Source: UBA7960 sp964624065
GTDB lineage: Bacteria; Bacteroidota; Bacteroidia; Bacteroidales; UBA7960
Reading direction: 5' to 3'
Length of the DNA: 64,000 nt
NCBI GenBank assembly: GCA_964624065.1
Contig: CAZUWF010000001.1
Coordinates: 124,001 to 188,000 of the forward strand
Of the stretch, positions 16,722 through 25,121 are shown one piece after another. The notes under the pieces are model-generated. The model made no database searches. It was not told the origin of the DNA and saw nothing but the letters and a program-made list of their open reading frames with translations. A program made the position numbers and the translations under genes. Positions within the stretch are counted from its first letter, which is position 1; each line of letters opens with the position of its first letter.

Positions 16722-18983
16722 TTATTTCCCTAAGCGACTTACCATTTTTACCCCTTTTGTCCTTTTCAGCTTTTCGATGAGGTTTTTTAAATGAACAGTA
16801 TCATATATGTACAGCATCACCGTGCCTTCAAATGTCCCGGCGTTGGTGTCAATGTTTATGCTGCGTATGTTCACGTTGTATTCGCTGGAAATAATGTTGG
16901 TGATAGATTGAAGCAACCCAATTTGATCGAAGCCCGAGATTCGCAACCCGGTTAGGAAAGCGATATCCTTATTGGTGACCCATTTTGCCTTGACAACCCG
17001 GTATTCGAACTTGGACATCATTTGCAGCGCGTTGGGACAGTTGTTTCGGTGAATCTTTATCCCCTCGCTTACGGTAATGAACCCAAAAACGTCGTCGCCC
17101 GGAATGGGGTTGCAACACGTGGCCAAGGTGTAGCTAAGCGATTGCTGGTCATCGCCAATCAAGAGTGTGTCAGGCTTTTCCTTTAGCTGCTTCCTTATAA
17201 TGTCCTCGCCCGATTTTATCACCGCCTCTTTCTTTTGGGTTTTCGACCTACCAAAGGGGTTTCTTAGATATGAAAGAAAGCCTATTCTTTCCTTTTCGGC
17301 CTGGTAATCCTTAAGTTGCTTCTGGCCTATTTTGCCCAGCGCAACTTCGTAATAAAGGTCAAGTGGTGCCTGGAGCCTGAAGTGGTCAACAAGCCTTTGG
17401 ATGGTGTCGGCATTGTTGTCAATCTTAAGTTGCTTAAGCTTGCGCTCCAGTATTTCTTTGCCTTCGTCGGCTTGTTTCTTAATGTTTTCTCTCAGGGCGG
17501 CCTTGATCCGATGCTTTGCCCTCGAGGTTTTTACGTAACCGAGCCAGTCTGTTTTTGGTTTTTGCTTGGCCGAGGTTATGATTTCGATTTGGTCACCGCT
17601 TTTCAATTGGTGATTGAGCGGCATCAGCTTGTTGTTGACCTTTACACCCAGGCAGTTGTTTCCCACCGCTGAGTGAATACTATAGGCAAAATCCAATGCA
17701 GTGCTTCCATACGGAAGTGTTCTTAACTCTCCCTTTGGGGTGAAAACGAATATCTCTTCTGAGAAAAGGCTTAGTTGGAAATCGTCTATGAAATCGACTG
17801 CTTCGGTTTCAGAATTTTTGAGTACTTCCCTAATTCTTTTTAGCCACCTATCGATCCCGCTTTCAGAGGATTTGGATTCCTTGTATTTCCAGTGGGCCGC
17901 ATACCCCTTTTCAGCAATCTCGTCCATCCTTTTGGTGCGAATTTGCACTTCCACCCACTTTCCGGTTCTACTCATCACCGTGGTGTGGAGCGACTCGTAT
18001 CCATTGGCCTTTGGGGTCGAAATCCAGTCGCGCAGCCGGTCGGGGTTCGGCCTGTATATGTCGGTTACTAGCGAGTATGCCTTCCAGCAATCGGCCTTTT
18101 CCTGTTGCTCAGGGGTTTCAATTATGATTCTAATGGCAAATAGGTCATAAACCTCCTCGAAGGAGATCTCTTTTTTCCTCATTTTATTCCAAATGGCACT
18201 TATTGATTTGGTCCTGGCCAAAAGGCTAAAGTTGAAGCCCTCCTCCTTTAGCAGGGTTTTGATGGGGGCCGTGAATTTTCGAATGAATCTCTTCCTCTCT
18301 TCTTCGGTGTCTTCGAGCTTCTGAGAAATTGACTCGAAAATCTCCGGCTCTGTGTACTTGAGCCCTAAGTCTTCCATCTCGCTCTTTATTGCGTGAAAAC
18401 CGAGCCTGTGAGCCAATGGCGCAAACAGGTATAGTGTTTCGTTGGCAATTTTGAGCTGTTTCTTTGGAGGAAGCGCGTCCAACGTCCGCATGTTGTGCAG
18501 GCGGTCGGCAAGTTTAAGGAGTATTACCCTCACATCGTCCGAAAGGGTAAGGAGCATTTTCCTGAAGTTCTCTGCCTGAACCGAGGTTGTTTGATGAAAT
18601 ATTCCAGAAATTTTGGTAAGGCCGTCAATAATTTTTGCAACCTCCTCGCCGAATGTCTCTTGAATCTCCTCGAGAGTGGTCTCGGTGTCTTCTACCACGT
18701 CGTGAAGGAGGGCACAAATGGCACTTGTGGTGCCCAGGCCAATTTCTTCCACCGCGATCTGGGCCACGGCTATCGGATGAAAAATGTAGGGCTCCCCGCT
18801 CTTGCGACGGTGGTCAATGTGGGCCTTGTGGGCGAACACAAAGGCTGCCCTTAGCTTTTTTTGCTTTTCCCTGTCAAGCTTGGGATTGAAAACCGAAACC
18901 AAATGCTTGTACCGCCTCAATATTTCTTGCCGCTCCTTGTCCAGGTCAATTCCTTCCATATTCATATTGTATTTTGCAAACAC
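16722..18983 (-). CDS. rel: Bifunctional (p)ppGpp synthetase/hydrolase (RelA/SpoT homologue, Rel), 753 aa
   Basis: Makes and degrades the alarmone (p)ppGpp. Domain order: HD hydrolase (about 35-190) with CALLHDVVEDTETT, whose HDxxED is intact so hydrolysis should work; synthetase (about 240-370) with NGYESLHTTVM and VEVQIRT; TGS domain (about 405-465, EIFVFTPKGELRTLPYGSTALDFAYSIHS); zinc-finger/helical region with CCNPIPGDDV (about 635); and a C-terminal ACT domain (about 680-753). This is the usual single Rel type. A -7 promoter sits just 11 bases before the first ATG (18983), so translation may really start at the ATG at 18965 or 18959 (MEGIDLDKE...). Confidence 0.96.
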   Translation of the reverse strand: MFAKYNMNMEGIDLDKERQEILRRYKHLVSVFNPKLDREKQKKLRAAFVFAHKAHIDHRRKSGEPYIFHPIAVAQIAVEEIGLGTTSAICALLHDVVEDTETTLEEIQETFGEEVAKIIDGLTKISGIFHQTTSVQAENFRKMLLTLSDDVRVILLKLADRLHNMRTLDALPPKKQLKIANETLYLFAPLAHRLGFHAIKSEMEDLGLKYTEPEIFESISQKLEDTEEERKRFIRKFTAPIKTLLKEEGFNFSLLARTKSISAIWNKMRKKEISFEEVYDLFAIRIIIETPEQQEKADCWKAYSLVTDIYRPNPDRLRDWISTPKANGYESLHTTVMSRTGKWVEVQIRTKRMDEIAEKGYAAHWKYKESKSSESGIDRWLKRIREVLKNSETEAVDFIDDFQLSLFSEEIFVFTPKGELRTLPYGSTALDFAYSIHSAVGNNCLGVKVNNKLMPLNHQLKSGDQIEIITSAKQKPKTDWLGYVKTSRAKHRIKAALRENIKKQADEGKEILERKLKQLKIDNNADTIQRLVDHFRLQAPLDLYYEVALGKIGQKQLKDYQAEKERIGFLSYLRNPFGRSKTQKKEAVIKSGEDIIRKQLKEKPDTLLIGDDQQSLSYTLATCCNPIPGDDVFGFITVSEGIKIHRNNCPNALQMMSKFEYRVVKAKWVTNKDIAFLTGLRISGFDQIGLLQSITNIISSEYNVNIRSINIDTNAGTFEGTVMLYIYDTVHLKNLIEKLKRTKGVKMVSRLGK

Positions 18984-18993
18984 CCTACGACCA

Positions 18994-19001
18994 CAAATTT
19001 A
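18994..19001 (-). promoter_or_regulatory. -7 promoter element for rel
   Basis: Minus-strand TAAATTTG matches TAnnTTTG exactly. Its position suggests transcription starts near 18987, almost at the first ATG of rel, which argues for one of the internal ATGs as the true start. Confidence 0.4.
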
Positions 19002-19102
19002 CTTCAAAATTATAATCCATTCAATTCTTACCACTAATTTTGTGACATTTCAGCACCCAATAGTTTTTTCTATGGAGAAGAATAGAAAAAGGGCAGCTAA
19101 AT

Positions 19103-19267
19103 TTGATCCTGCTCCAGGTTTTCCTGTCGATTGTTTTATTGGTTGTTTATTCGACACAGGGGTCAAAAACTATCCTGGGCCTTCTTGCCCCGGGCTATTT
19201 TGCAGCCACATTTTCGCTGCTTGTAATTTCCCTCTTTCCACCTGTTATAAATGTTAAAACAGGCTAG
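19103..19267 (+). CDS. Possible small membrane protein or gene remnant (54 aa from a TTG)
   Basis: The roughly 400 bases between the rel start and the ssrA promoter contain no clear gene. One frame, however, reads like a natural hydrophobic protein: from TTG at 19103, LLQVFLSIVLLVVYSTQG, then KTILGLLAPGYFAATFSLLV and a stop at 19265-19267. It would have two membrane helices separated by a short polar turn. There is no ATG; the frame is closed by a stop at about 19062, upstream of the TTG. It might be a genuine tiny gene, the tail of a decayed one, or chance. No relative is recognised. Confidence 0.22.
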   Translation: MILLQVFLSIVLLVVYSTQGSKTILGLLAPGYFAATFSLLVISLFPPVINVKTG

Positions 19268-19399
19268 AAAATGGAGGTTACGGATTGGCAAATTTATATT
19301 TTGGCAGCTTTTGGTCTTTTGCACGTTGGTTTGGCACTATTTGTGCAGTAATTTTTCGTACAAAAGTTTAGGAAAAAAGGGTATCTGCCAAAAAATGCC

Positions 19400-19407
19400 T
19401 AACTTTG
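19400..19407 (+). promoter_or_regulatory. -7 promoter element for ssrA
   Basis: TAACTTTG, exact TAnnTTTG, 14 bases before the mature 5' end of tmRNA, so the primary transcript would start about 8 bases upstream of the processed end. Confidence 0.6.
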
Positions 19408-19421
19408 CAAAAGTTTTTATG

Positions 19422-19795
19422 GGGGCTGACATGGATTTGACAGCGGGTCGAGTGGAGATGTAAGCATGCCGAGCGCTGTGAACGCGGCTCGTTAATCCCG
19501 ATTCTCACGCCTATAAACGGCAACAATTACAACTACGCTTTGGCAGCCTAGTAATAGTTATTAGGCTCTAGCTGTTTCCCGGGAAGCTACGCTCGGCTGC
19601 GTCCCCAAGGAAGCATCATCAAATGCCGAGATAAGCTGCACGACGCCCTGGCTTGCAGACTAAAACCTAAAGGGCTCAGGCAAATGATAGGACCGCCTTT
19701 TTCCGGTTAAATGCCGAAACTCCAATTAAAGGATAAGCATGTAGAAAGCATTTTTGCTGCTCGTTTGGACGAGGGTTCGATCCCCTCCAGCTCCA
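19422..19795 (+). ncRNA. ssrA: tmRNA (ssrA), tag peptide GNNYNYALAA
   Basis: Transfer-messenger RNA rescues stalled ribosomes and adds a degradation tag. The 5' end GGGGCTG (19422-19428) pairs with CAGCTCC (19788-19794) to form the acceptor stem, with one G-U pair; A19795 is the discriminator and CCA is not encoded. The T-arm reads GAGGGTTCGATCCCCTC in the usual place. The tag frame starts at GGC (19519) and reads GNNYNYALAA, followed by three stops in a row, TAG TAA TAG (19549-19557). The ALAA end is the ClpXP recognition tail. Length is 374 nt. The choice of GGC as resume codon is inferred from related tags. Confidence 0.95.
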
Positions 19796-19966
19796 CAATT
19801 TTACCGGCGAAGAAAAAATAAAGCGCAGAAAAGGGTTTGTATGCAGAATTCTTAACGCCTTAAATTTAAAACCAAGCAAACTCATTTTGTTAGTTTCTTA
19901 TTTCTATTGCTTTTCTTAATACTATTGATTTCTAATTTTTTGCAAATCACCCATCATTAACCTAAA

Positions 19967-20989
19967 ATGATGTATCCTACACTAATAAATGCATCCACCT
20001 GGGTGATTCTAGTTGTTTTCTTGCTTGTAGGTGCATGCTCTGGTGCGGACAACCACAACCCCAGGACAAAGTCAGATATTAATCAGGAAGCTCGTTTGCA
20101 TGTCCCGACTTTCGATAAGGATTCAGCGTATCATTTTGTTGCAAGGCAGGTTGAGTTCGGCCCAAGGGTTCCAAACACCAAAGCCCATAGAGAGGCCGCC
20201 AATTGGTTTACCCAAATCCTAAACAACTATGCCGATACCGTATTTGTTCAGGATGGGAGGGTGCGAGCATTTGACGGCACAATACTAAACTTCAAAAACA
20301 TTATTGCCAGTTTCCAGCCCGAAAAGAAGATAAGGATACTGCTTTGTGCCCACTGGGACACCAGACCATTTGCCGATTGGGATCCAGATCCGGCAAACCA
20401 TTTCAAGCCCATACCAGGAGCCAATGACGGGGCTAGCGGGGTAGGAGTATTGCTCGAAATTGCCCGACAACTTTCCAAAACTCAACCCAGAGCTGGAGTT
20501 GACATCATCCTATTTGATGTTGAAGATTACGGAAAGCACCAATCCTTGCCCCGAACCGACGACGACTCCGAAACTTGGGCACTTGGCTCGCAGCACTGGG
20601 CGCGCAATCCTCACCTTCCTAACTATAGGGCCAGGTACGGGATACTTCTGGATATGGTTGGTGCAAAGGAAGCCACTTTCAAGCTGGAGAGGTTTTCGCT
20701 TGATTTTGCTCCTAGCCTTAAACGAAAAGTTTGGGCCACGGCCAAAAGGCTAGGATTCGACAACTATTTTGAGTCCAAGGAAGGAAACTACGTTATTGAC
20801 GACCACGTCTTCGTCAACAACCTTGCAAACATTCCCACCATTAACGTAATTCATCAAGAAACTACAGGTTCTGACCATGGTTTTTTCAAGTACTGGCACA
20901 CCCTAAAAGACGATATGGAACATATTGACCCTCAAACACTGAAGGCAGTGGGCCAAACGGTTTTAACGGTGGTTTTCGAAGAAAAATAA
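19967..20989 (+). CDS. Glutaminyl-peptide cyclotransferase-like M28 family lipoprotein (340 aa)
   Basis: Likely a zinc enzyme of the M28 fold that acts on peptides outside the cytoplasm; the closest pattern is bacterial glutaminyl cyclase. Seen: signal peptide with lipobox LVGAC (Cys24); LLCAHWDTRPFADWD (first metal ligands); GANDGASGVGVLLEIAR; DVEDYG; the acidic DDDSETWALGSQHWA; and HQETTGSDHGFFKYWHT near the end, with the His expected for metal binding. These occur in family order and the length is normal. A peptidase rather than a cyclase cannot be ruled out. It stands alone between ssrA and tRNA-Ser. Confidence 0.85.
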   Translation: MMYPTLINASTWVILVVFLLVGACSGADNHNPRTKSDINQEARLHVPTFDKDSAYHFVARQVEFGPRVPNTKAHREAANWFTQILNNYADTVFVQDGRVRAFDGTILNFKNIIASFQPEKKIRILLCAHWDTRPFADWDPDPANHFKPIPGANDGASGVGVLLEIARQLSKTQPRAGVDIILFDVEDYGKHQSLPRTDDDSETWALGSQHWARNPHLPNYRARYGILLDMVGAKEATFKLERFSLDFAPSLKRKVWATAKRLGFDNYFESKEGNYVIDDHVFVNNLANIPTINVIHQETTGSDHGFFKYWHTLKDDMEHIDPQTLKAVGQTVLTVVFEEK

Positions 20990-21091
20990 TTGTTCGAGAG
21001 TTTGAATAAAAAAATAAAAAAAAACTCTGTCAATTCATTTTTTTGTAATTTAGCGCGCTGAAAAACAACCTTTAGTTGGGGATGGTATTAG

Positions 21092-21182
21092 GGAGAGGTG
21101 GCCGAGTGGTCGAAGGCGCACGCCTGGAAAGTGTGTATCCGCCAAAAGCGGGTCGAGGGTTCGAATCCCTCTCTCTCCGCCA
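21092..21182 (+). tRNA. tRNA-Ser (anticodon GGA)
   Basis: A class II tRNA of 91 bases with encoded CCA (21180-21182). Acceptor stem GGAGAGG (21092-21098) with TCTCTCC (21172-21178, one G-U pair); anticodon loop CTGGAAA in CGCCTGGAAAGTG gives GGA, which decodes UCC/UCU; a long variable arm (ATCCGCCAAAAGCGGGT) typical of Ser; T-arm GAGGGTTCGAATCCCTC. A likely promoter, TAATTTAG at 21046-21053, is one base off the TAnnTTTG consensus. Confidence 0.97.
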
Positions 21183-21250
21183 GCCAATCCTTCAAACGAA
21201 AATGAACATTTTATTAACCTTTTATTAACAAAAAACCAACAAATTAGATT

Positions 21251-22036
21251 ATGAAAAAGTTGCTTGTTCTCTTGACCATTACGGGAATGATTTTTCTTGG
21301 TGTCAACACCAGTATCAAAGCTCAGGAAGCCGCAGCAGCAGCTGCTACCGAGCAAGTTACCGAAACCGCTGCACCTGAAGACGCCCTCACACCCGATTAT
21401 GGCGACAAAACCTTTCACTACATTCTCAAAGAAAAATTCATTGAGGGTGGTGCAGGCTTTATGGGTATCATCTTGTTGTGTTTGATTATTGGCTTGGGTC
21501 TTTGCATCGAGAGGATTATTTACCTTAACTTATCTAGCTCAAATAGCAACAAACTTTTGAGCAAAGTTGAAGACGCCCTCAAGCAAGGTGGTGTTGAAGC
21601 TGCCAAGGATGTTTGCAGAAACACAAGAGGCCCGGTTGCCAGCATTTACTTCCAAGGTTTGGACCGCTACGGCGAAGGCCTTGATATGGTTGAAAAATCG
21701 GTTGTTTCTTACGGTGGCGTTCAGATGGGTCGTTTGGAAAGAAACCTTAGCTGGATTTCTCTTTTCATCGCTATTGCCCCAATGCTTGGATTTATGGGAA
21801 CCGTAATCGGTATGATTGGTGCATTTGATGCCATCGAGGCCGCCGGTGATATTTCGCCAACAATCGTTGCCAAAGGTATCAAGGTTGCCCTTTTAACCAC
21901 CGTTTTCGGTCTTATCGTTGCAATCATACTTCAAATTTTCTACAACTACATAGTTGCGAAAGTTGACAGCATTGTAAATAATATGGAGGATGCCACAGTT
22001 TCTTTCATGGACATTTTGGTTAAGTACAAAAAATAA
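21251..22036 (+). CDS. exbB: ExbB/TolQ-type proton channel subunit (MotA/TolQ/ExbB family), 261 aa
   Basis: Inner-membrane proton channel that energises TonB-dependent uptake or a Tol-like function together with ExbD. It starts with a signal-like hydrophobic segment (MKKLLVLLTITGMIFLGV), then an Ala-rich periplasmic stretch (QEAAAAAATEQ), a TM helix at about 70-90 (FMGIILLCLIIGLGLCIERIIY), a cytoplasmic region, and the conserved pair of helices with IAPMLGFMGTVIGMIGAF and VALLTTVFGLIVAII. The N-terminal extension is common in Bacteroidota members. It heads a four-gene operon: three-TM protein (13 bases on), ExbD, ExbD. Candidate clients in this window are the two TonB-dependent receptors. Confidence 0.92.
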   Translation: MKKLLVLLTITGMIFLGVNTSIKAQEAAAAAATEQVTETAAPEDALTPDYGDKTFHYILKEKFIEGGAGFMGIILLCLIIGLGLCIERIIYLNLSSSNSNKLLSKVEDALKQGGVEAAKDVCRNTRGPVASIYFQGLDRYGEGLDMVEKSVVSYGGVQMGRLERNLSWISLFIAIAPMLGFMGTVIGMIGAFDAIEAAGDISPTIVAKGIKVALLTTVFGLIVAIILQIFYNYIVAKVDSIVNNMEDATVSFMDILVKYKK

Positions 22037-22049
22037 TTTTTTTTGAAAA

Positions 22050-22373
22050 ATGGAAGAAACTAAAGCTATTTACGACATTGCGCTATTCGCTGCCTACCTT
22101 TTGGTTGGGGTAGCTGCAATAGCTACGGTAGTATTTGCTGTTCGACAAGTAGTTACGAATTTTTCTAATTTGAAAATTCCGATCTTGGGTGCAGTGTTGC
22201 TATTTGTGGTTTTACTTGTGTCATTTGCCTTGAGCTCTGGCACTACCGCAGACCCCAACGTGGGGCCAACCACTGCCAAGTTGGTTGGTGGGGGCCTGCT
22301 CGCAACTTTTATCCTAGTTGGGATAGCGGTTGTGGCGGCAATTTACTCAGCTATTTCAAGTTACTTTAAATAA
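22050..22373 (+). CDS. Small three-helix membrane protein of unknown function (107 aa)
   Basis: Not recognised. It has three clear hydrophobic segments at about 8-30 (IALFAAYLLVGVAAIATVVFAV), 43-62 (ILGAVLLFVVLLVSFALSSG) and 79-100 (LVGGGLLATFILVGIAVVAAI), with short polar links, and no cysteines. It lies 13 bases after exbB and 17 before the first exbD, so it is translated with them. Position suggests an accessory subunit of the ExbB/ExbD complex, for example one that completes or regulates the channel; this is inference from context only. Confidence 0.85.
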   Translation: MEETKAIYDIALFAAYLLVGVAAIATVVFAVRQVVTNFSNLKIPILGAVLLFVVLLVSFALSSGTTADPNVGPTTAKLVGGGLLATFILVGIAVVAAIYSAISSYFK

Positions 22374-22390
22374 AAATTGGAGATAAATCC

Positions 22391-22999
22391 ATGGCAAGAA
22401 TAAATCCAGAAATTAATGCCGGATCAATGGCCGACATTGCGTTTCTCCTCCTTATCTTCTTCCTGGTTACCACAACCATGGACGTTGACAAGGGGCTATT
22501 GAGGATGTTGCCGCCGCCGATTATTCCAAATACTCCTCCACCGCCGCCTGTGAATGAGCGAAACGTATTTGCAGTGCTGGTGGACCAGTATGACAGGGTG
22601 GCTGTTAAGGGTGAATTGGTCGATATTAAAGATTTGCGGAAGCGAACCAAGGAACACATCCAAAACCTGAACAATGAGTCTAACAAACCAGAGGAAGTAT
22701 ATGAAGATATTCCCGGGTTAGGTAATGTTAGACGCACTAAATATGTAATTTCATTAATGACCGACCGAACTACCACCTACGAAATGTACGTGGCCGTGCA
22801 AAACGAATTGGCCGCTGCAATTAATGAATTACGTGATGAACTTTCCAGATCCAGATTTGGAAAGCCATTTAATGCTCTGGTTGATGAAGATGTAGTGAAA
22901 GCCGTGTCTCAAGTATGGCGTATGGCTATTTCGGAGGCCGAGCCAAAAGACATAGGAGGTCAAAAGCTTGGTCAGAAATCACAAGGAGGGAGGAGGTAA
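22391..22999 (+). CDS. exbD: ExbD/TolR family protein, first copy (202 aa)
   Basis: Single N-terminal TM anchor (INAGSMADIAFLLLIFFLVTTTMDV), with the Asp in the helix (MADIAF) that carries protons in ExbD/TolR. A proline-rich stretch follows (LPPPIIPNTPPPPPVNERN), then a periplasmic domain that is longer than in typical ExbD (about 140 residues). Third gene of the ExbB operon. Having two different ExbD proteins in a row is common in Bacteroidota; they may form a heterodimer that works with the TonB partner. Confidence 0.92.
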   Translation: MARINPEINAGSMADIAFLLLIFFLVTTTMDVDKGLLRMLPPPIIPNTPPPPPVNERNVFAVLVDQYDRVAVKGELVDIKDLRKRTKEHIQNLNNESNKPEEVYEDIPGLGNVRRTKYVISLMTDRTTTYEMYVAVQNELAAAINELRDELSRSRFGKPFNALVDEDVVKAVSQVWRMAISEAEPKDIGGQKLGQKSQGGRR

Positions 23000-23001
23000 T
23001 T

Positions 23002-23481
23002 ATGACAAGATTCAGAAAAAAAACCCAAACTAAGGACCAAAGGATAAACACGGCATCGCTACCCGATATTATCTTCATGCTCCTGTTCTTCTTCATGGTT
23101 ACCACTACAATGCGCGAAACCACTCTTTTTATAAAGAATGTTCCGCCTGTTGCCACCGAAATTCAGAAATTGGAACCAAAATCCCTTGTTAGTTTTATTT
23201 ATGCAGGAGTTCCAAAAAATGAATTTTTGTCCAAATACGGCGATGCTCCTCGGATTCAACTAGGCGACAAGATATCAAGGATTGAAGATATTGCGGCATT
23301 TGTGGAATCTGAAAGGGCACGACGCCAGGAGCATGAAAGGAATCAGGTAACATTTTCTCTTAAGGTTGACAGAGACACCCCAATGGGAATAGTTACTGAT
23401 CTTAAACAAGAAATGCGTTTGGCCAATGCCCTGAAAATTAGCTACTCCACTCGAGTGGGCGAAGTTGGAAAAAAAAGGTAA
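23002..23481 (+). CDS. exbD: ExbD/TolR family protein, second copy (159 aa)
   Basis: TM anchor with the proton-carrying Asp in INTASLPDIIFMLLFFFMVTTTM, then a periplasmic domain ending in MGIVTDLKQEMRLANALKISYST, which resembles the ExbD C-terminal fold. The open frame reaches back to 22915, but the ATG at 23002, right after the stop of the first exbD, is chosen; it is preceded by GGAGGGAGGAGG, a Shine-Dalgarno-like run that is uncommon in Bacteroidota. Last gene of the operon, followed by a terminator. Confidence 0.92.
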   Translation: MTRFRKKTQTKDQRINTASLPDIIFMLLFFFMVTTTMRETTLFIKNVPPVATEIQKLEPKSLVSFIYAGVPKNEFLSKYGDAPRIQLGDKISRIEDIAAFVESERARRQEHERNQVTFSLKVDRDTPMGIVTDLKQEMRLANALKISYSTRVGEVGKKR

Positions 23482-23501
23482 GGAAACTATAATTTCTTCG
23501 C

Positions 23502-23540
23502 AAAAAAAGGGGGGTGCGCATTTGACCCACCCTTTTTTTT
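23502..23540 (+). terminator. Rho-independent terminator of the ExbB/ExbD operon
   Basis: AAAAAAAGGG at 23502 pairs with CCCTTTTTTT ending near 23539 around an inner stem with one mismatch and a short loop. The A-run and T-run flank the stem, so it can also end the convergent gene on the minus strand that stops at 23561. Confidence 0.75.
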
Positions 23541-23560
23541 ATGTGGAAAATAAGAATTTA

Positions 23561-24160
23561 TTACTTGGTTTTTCGGGAGCTAAGCTTGAGCGGAAGAAGG
23601 CCTCCAGAGGTCTTAAATCCGAAGTAGCCGTCCTTCACTGCCTTAATGTCTTCAATCGTATAGAAGGCATTTGGGCTATATTTGTTAATTTGGCTTATGG
23701 CAATAGGTATGCTCTTGCGTTTCATAATCGTAAAAATGATTTTTACCGGTCCGGAGGCCCCCTCCGCAGCAACCGTGGTTACACCAAAACCTTCATCTCG
23801 AAGGTGGTTTACCAATAGCTCCGAGTCTTTCTTGGGGATTATCCTTAGCAAGGCCGTACCTATGGAAATTTTTTCTTCGACCCAAATTCCGATGTAATTG
23901 CCCATTGCAAACCCTGCCCCGTAAGCTATGTATGACATAGGGTTTGTCAGGTGCTTCAAAACCTGCGTAACTGCAAGAAGCCATATTATCACCTCAAAGA
24001 AGCCAAGTATCGGGCCAATGTGCCTGAACCCCTTCGAAACGAAAATAATGCGCAGGGTGCCAATGGTCTGGTCAACTATTCGCGACAAGAAAATAAGGAT
24101 CGGTAGTAGTATCCACGACCACCAAAATGTGTCCATTAAAGGTGTTTCCATTATGTGCAT
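23561..24160 (-). CDS. UPF0316 / DUF2179 family membrane protein (about 195 aa)
   Basis: Three N-terminal membrane helices (about 12-30, 47-65, 70-90) with LSRIVDQTIGTLRIIFVSKGFR and YAAGFAMGNYIGIWVEEKI-type sequence (AYGAGFAMGNYIGIWVEEK), then a soluble C-terminal domain with LLRIIPKKDSELLVNHLRDEGFGVTTV. This matches the UPF0316 family, whose C-terminal DUF2179 part is a small ligand-binding-like fold. No defined function is known. Possible starts are ATG at 24160, 24151 and 24136; the first leaves only one base after the stop of the upstream gene, so the two are translationally linked. Confidence 0.85.
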   Translation of the reverse strand: MHIMETPLMDTFWWSWILLPILIFLSRIVDQTIGTLRIIFVSKGFRHIGPILGFFEVIIWLLAVTQVLKHLTNPMSYIAYGAGFAMGNYIGIWVEEKISIGTALLRIIPKKDSELLVNHLRDEGFGVTTVAAEGASGPVKIIFTIMKRKSIPIAISQINKYSPNAFYTIEDIKAVKDGYFGFKTSGGLLPLKLSSRKTK

Positions 24161-24161
24161 T

Positions 24162-25046
24162 TTAAGATTTGATTGAATACTCGTATCGCATTATGTAGCT
24201 TCTGGTAATCCCGTAAGCAAGGTTTCTGGTCAGAACCCTGGTCAGGGTCAATTGACCATCCCCGTTCAATTCTCGTTCAACTGTTCTCAATATTTGGCCG
24301 TTGTGGTCAATCTCCTCCTCAAAAATCACATCGCCGTTGTGGTTGTAGCCAATTGTTGTAGTATTCTTGAAGCTTCTAGTTTCTTCTGTAATAATTTGTG
24401 GTTTGCCATTTTCGTTGTACGAATAAGTTACTCGCTCCAGGGCTTTTTCTTCTTGGTCAAAGGTTGTTACCTCCTCAAGCCAATTATCTTTGTCGTATGA
24501 AAAAACTTTCCTTAGGGAATGCCCGTCCTCGTTGTCAAAAATAGTTTCTTTGACAATAAGACCCTTTTCGGAGTATTTGAGCAATCTTTCTTTCAACAAA
24601 ACGCCATCCGAGTTGAATTCGGCCTCACGGGTTAGGTTCTCACCCCGGTACTCAAAAACCTCGACTGTCTCCAAATCGTTGTCTTCGTCAAAAAGTTCCC
24701 TTTTTATCAAGTGTCCATTCTCATCGAAGGTGCTTACTTTCCGGTCTGCCGATTCGTCGGCATAATGAACATACTCTATGGTAAGGCGCCCGAAGGAGTC
24801 GTATTCAAAGGTTCTTTTTTCTAGGAGGCTTCCGTCGGCATCGGTAACCTCCAGCAGCGTTACGTTTCCTGCTCGATCGTACTCCCTCTTCGAAGCATCT
24901 TCAACTTGCCCATCAGGTGTGTATTTGGTTTCTTGAATGATAAGGCCTGATTCCGGATCGAAAAAGCTTTCGTTGAGGATGTATTCTTCCCTCCCCGTAT
25001 TGGGGATTAAATCTATTCGATAAACAGTAATTTTTTTCACCTCCAT
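24162..25046 (-). CDS. YD/RHS-like repeat protein of unknown function (294 aa)
   Basis: A highly acidic cytoplasmic-looking protein made of short repeats of the RHS/YD or MORN/YwqK-like kind: YDRAGNVTLLEV, YDSFGRLTIEYV, FDENGHLIKREL, YSEKGLIVKETI, YNENGKPQIIT, YNHNGDVIFEE, about every 20-30 residues. It has no signal peptide or transmembrane segment, and no toxin domain, unlike classic RHS proteins. It directly precedes the UPF0316 gene. Such proteins are often structural beta-sheet repeats or part of toxin/antitoxin sets, but nothing here shows a function. A -7 promoter is upstream. Confidence 0.85.
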   Translation of the reverse strand: MEVKKITVYRIDLIPNTGREEYILNESFFDPESGLIIQETKYTPDGQVEDASKREYDRAGNVTLLEVTDADGSLLEKRTFEYDSFGRLTIEYVHYADESADRKVSTFDENGHLIKRELFDEDNDLETVEVFEYRGENLTREAEFNSDGVLLKERLLKYSEKGLIVKETIFDNEDGHSLRKVFSYDKDNWLEEVTTFDQEEKALERVTYSYNENGKPQIITEETRSFKNTTTIGYNHNGDVIFEEEIDHNGQILRTVERELNGDGQLTLTRVLTRNLAYGITRSYIMRYEYSIKS

Positions 25047-25065
25047 GGTTTGCTATTGTTTGGAG

Positions 25066-25073
25066 CAAAATTA
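25066..25073 (-). promoter_or_regulatory. -7 promoter element for the YD-repeat gene
   Basis: Minus-strand TAATTTTG, exact TAnnTTTG, 20 bases before the ATG at 25046. Confidence 0.5.
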
Positions 25074-25121
25074 ATTATTCTTGTAAAGTAGGTGTAAATA
25101 TTTCATCGTGTGGCGGAGTTT

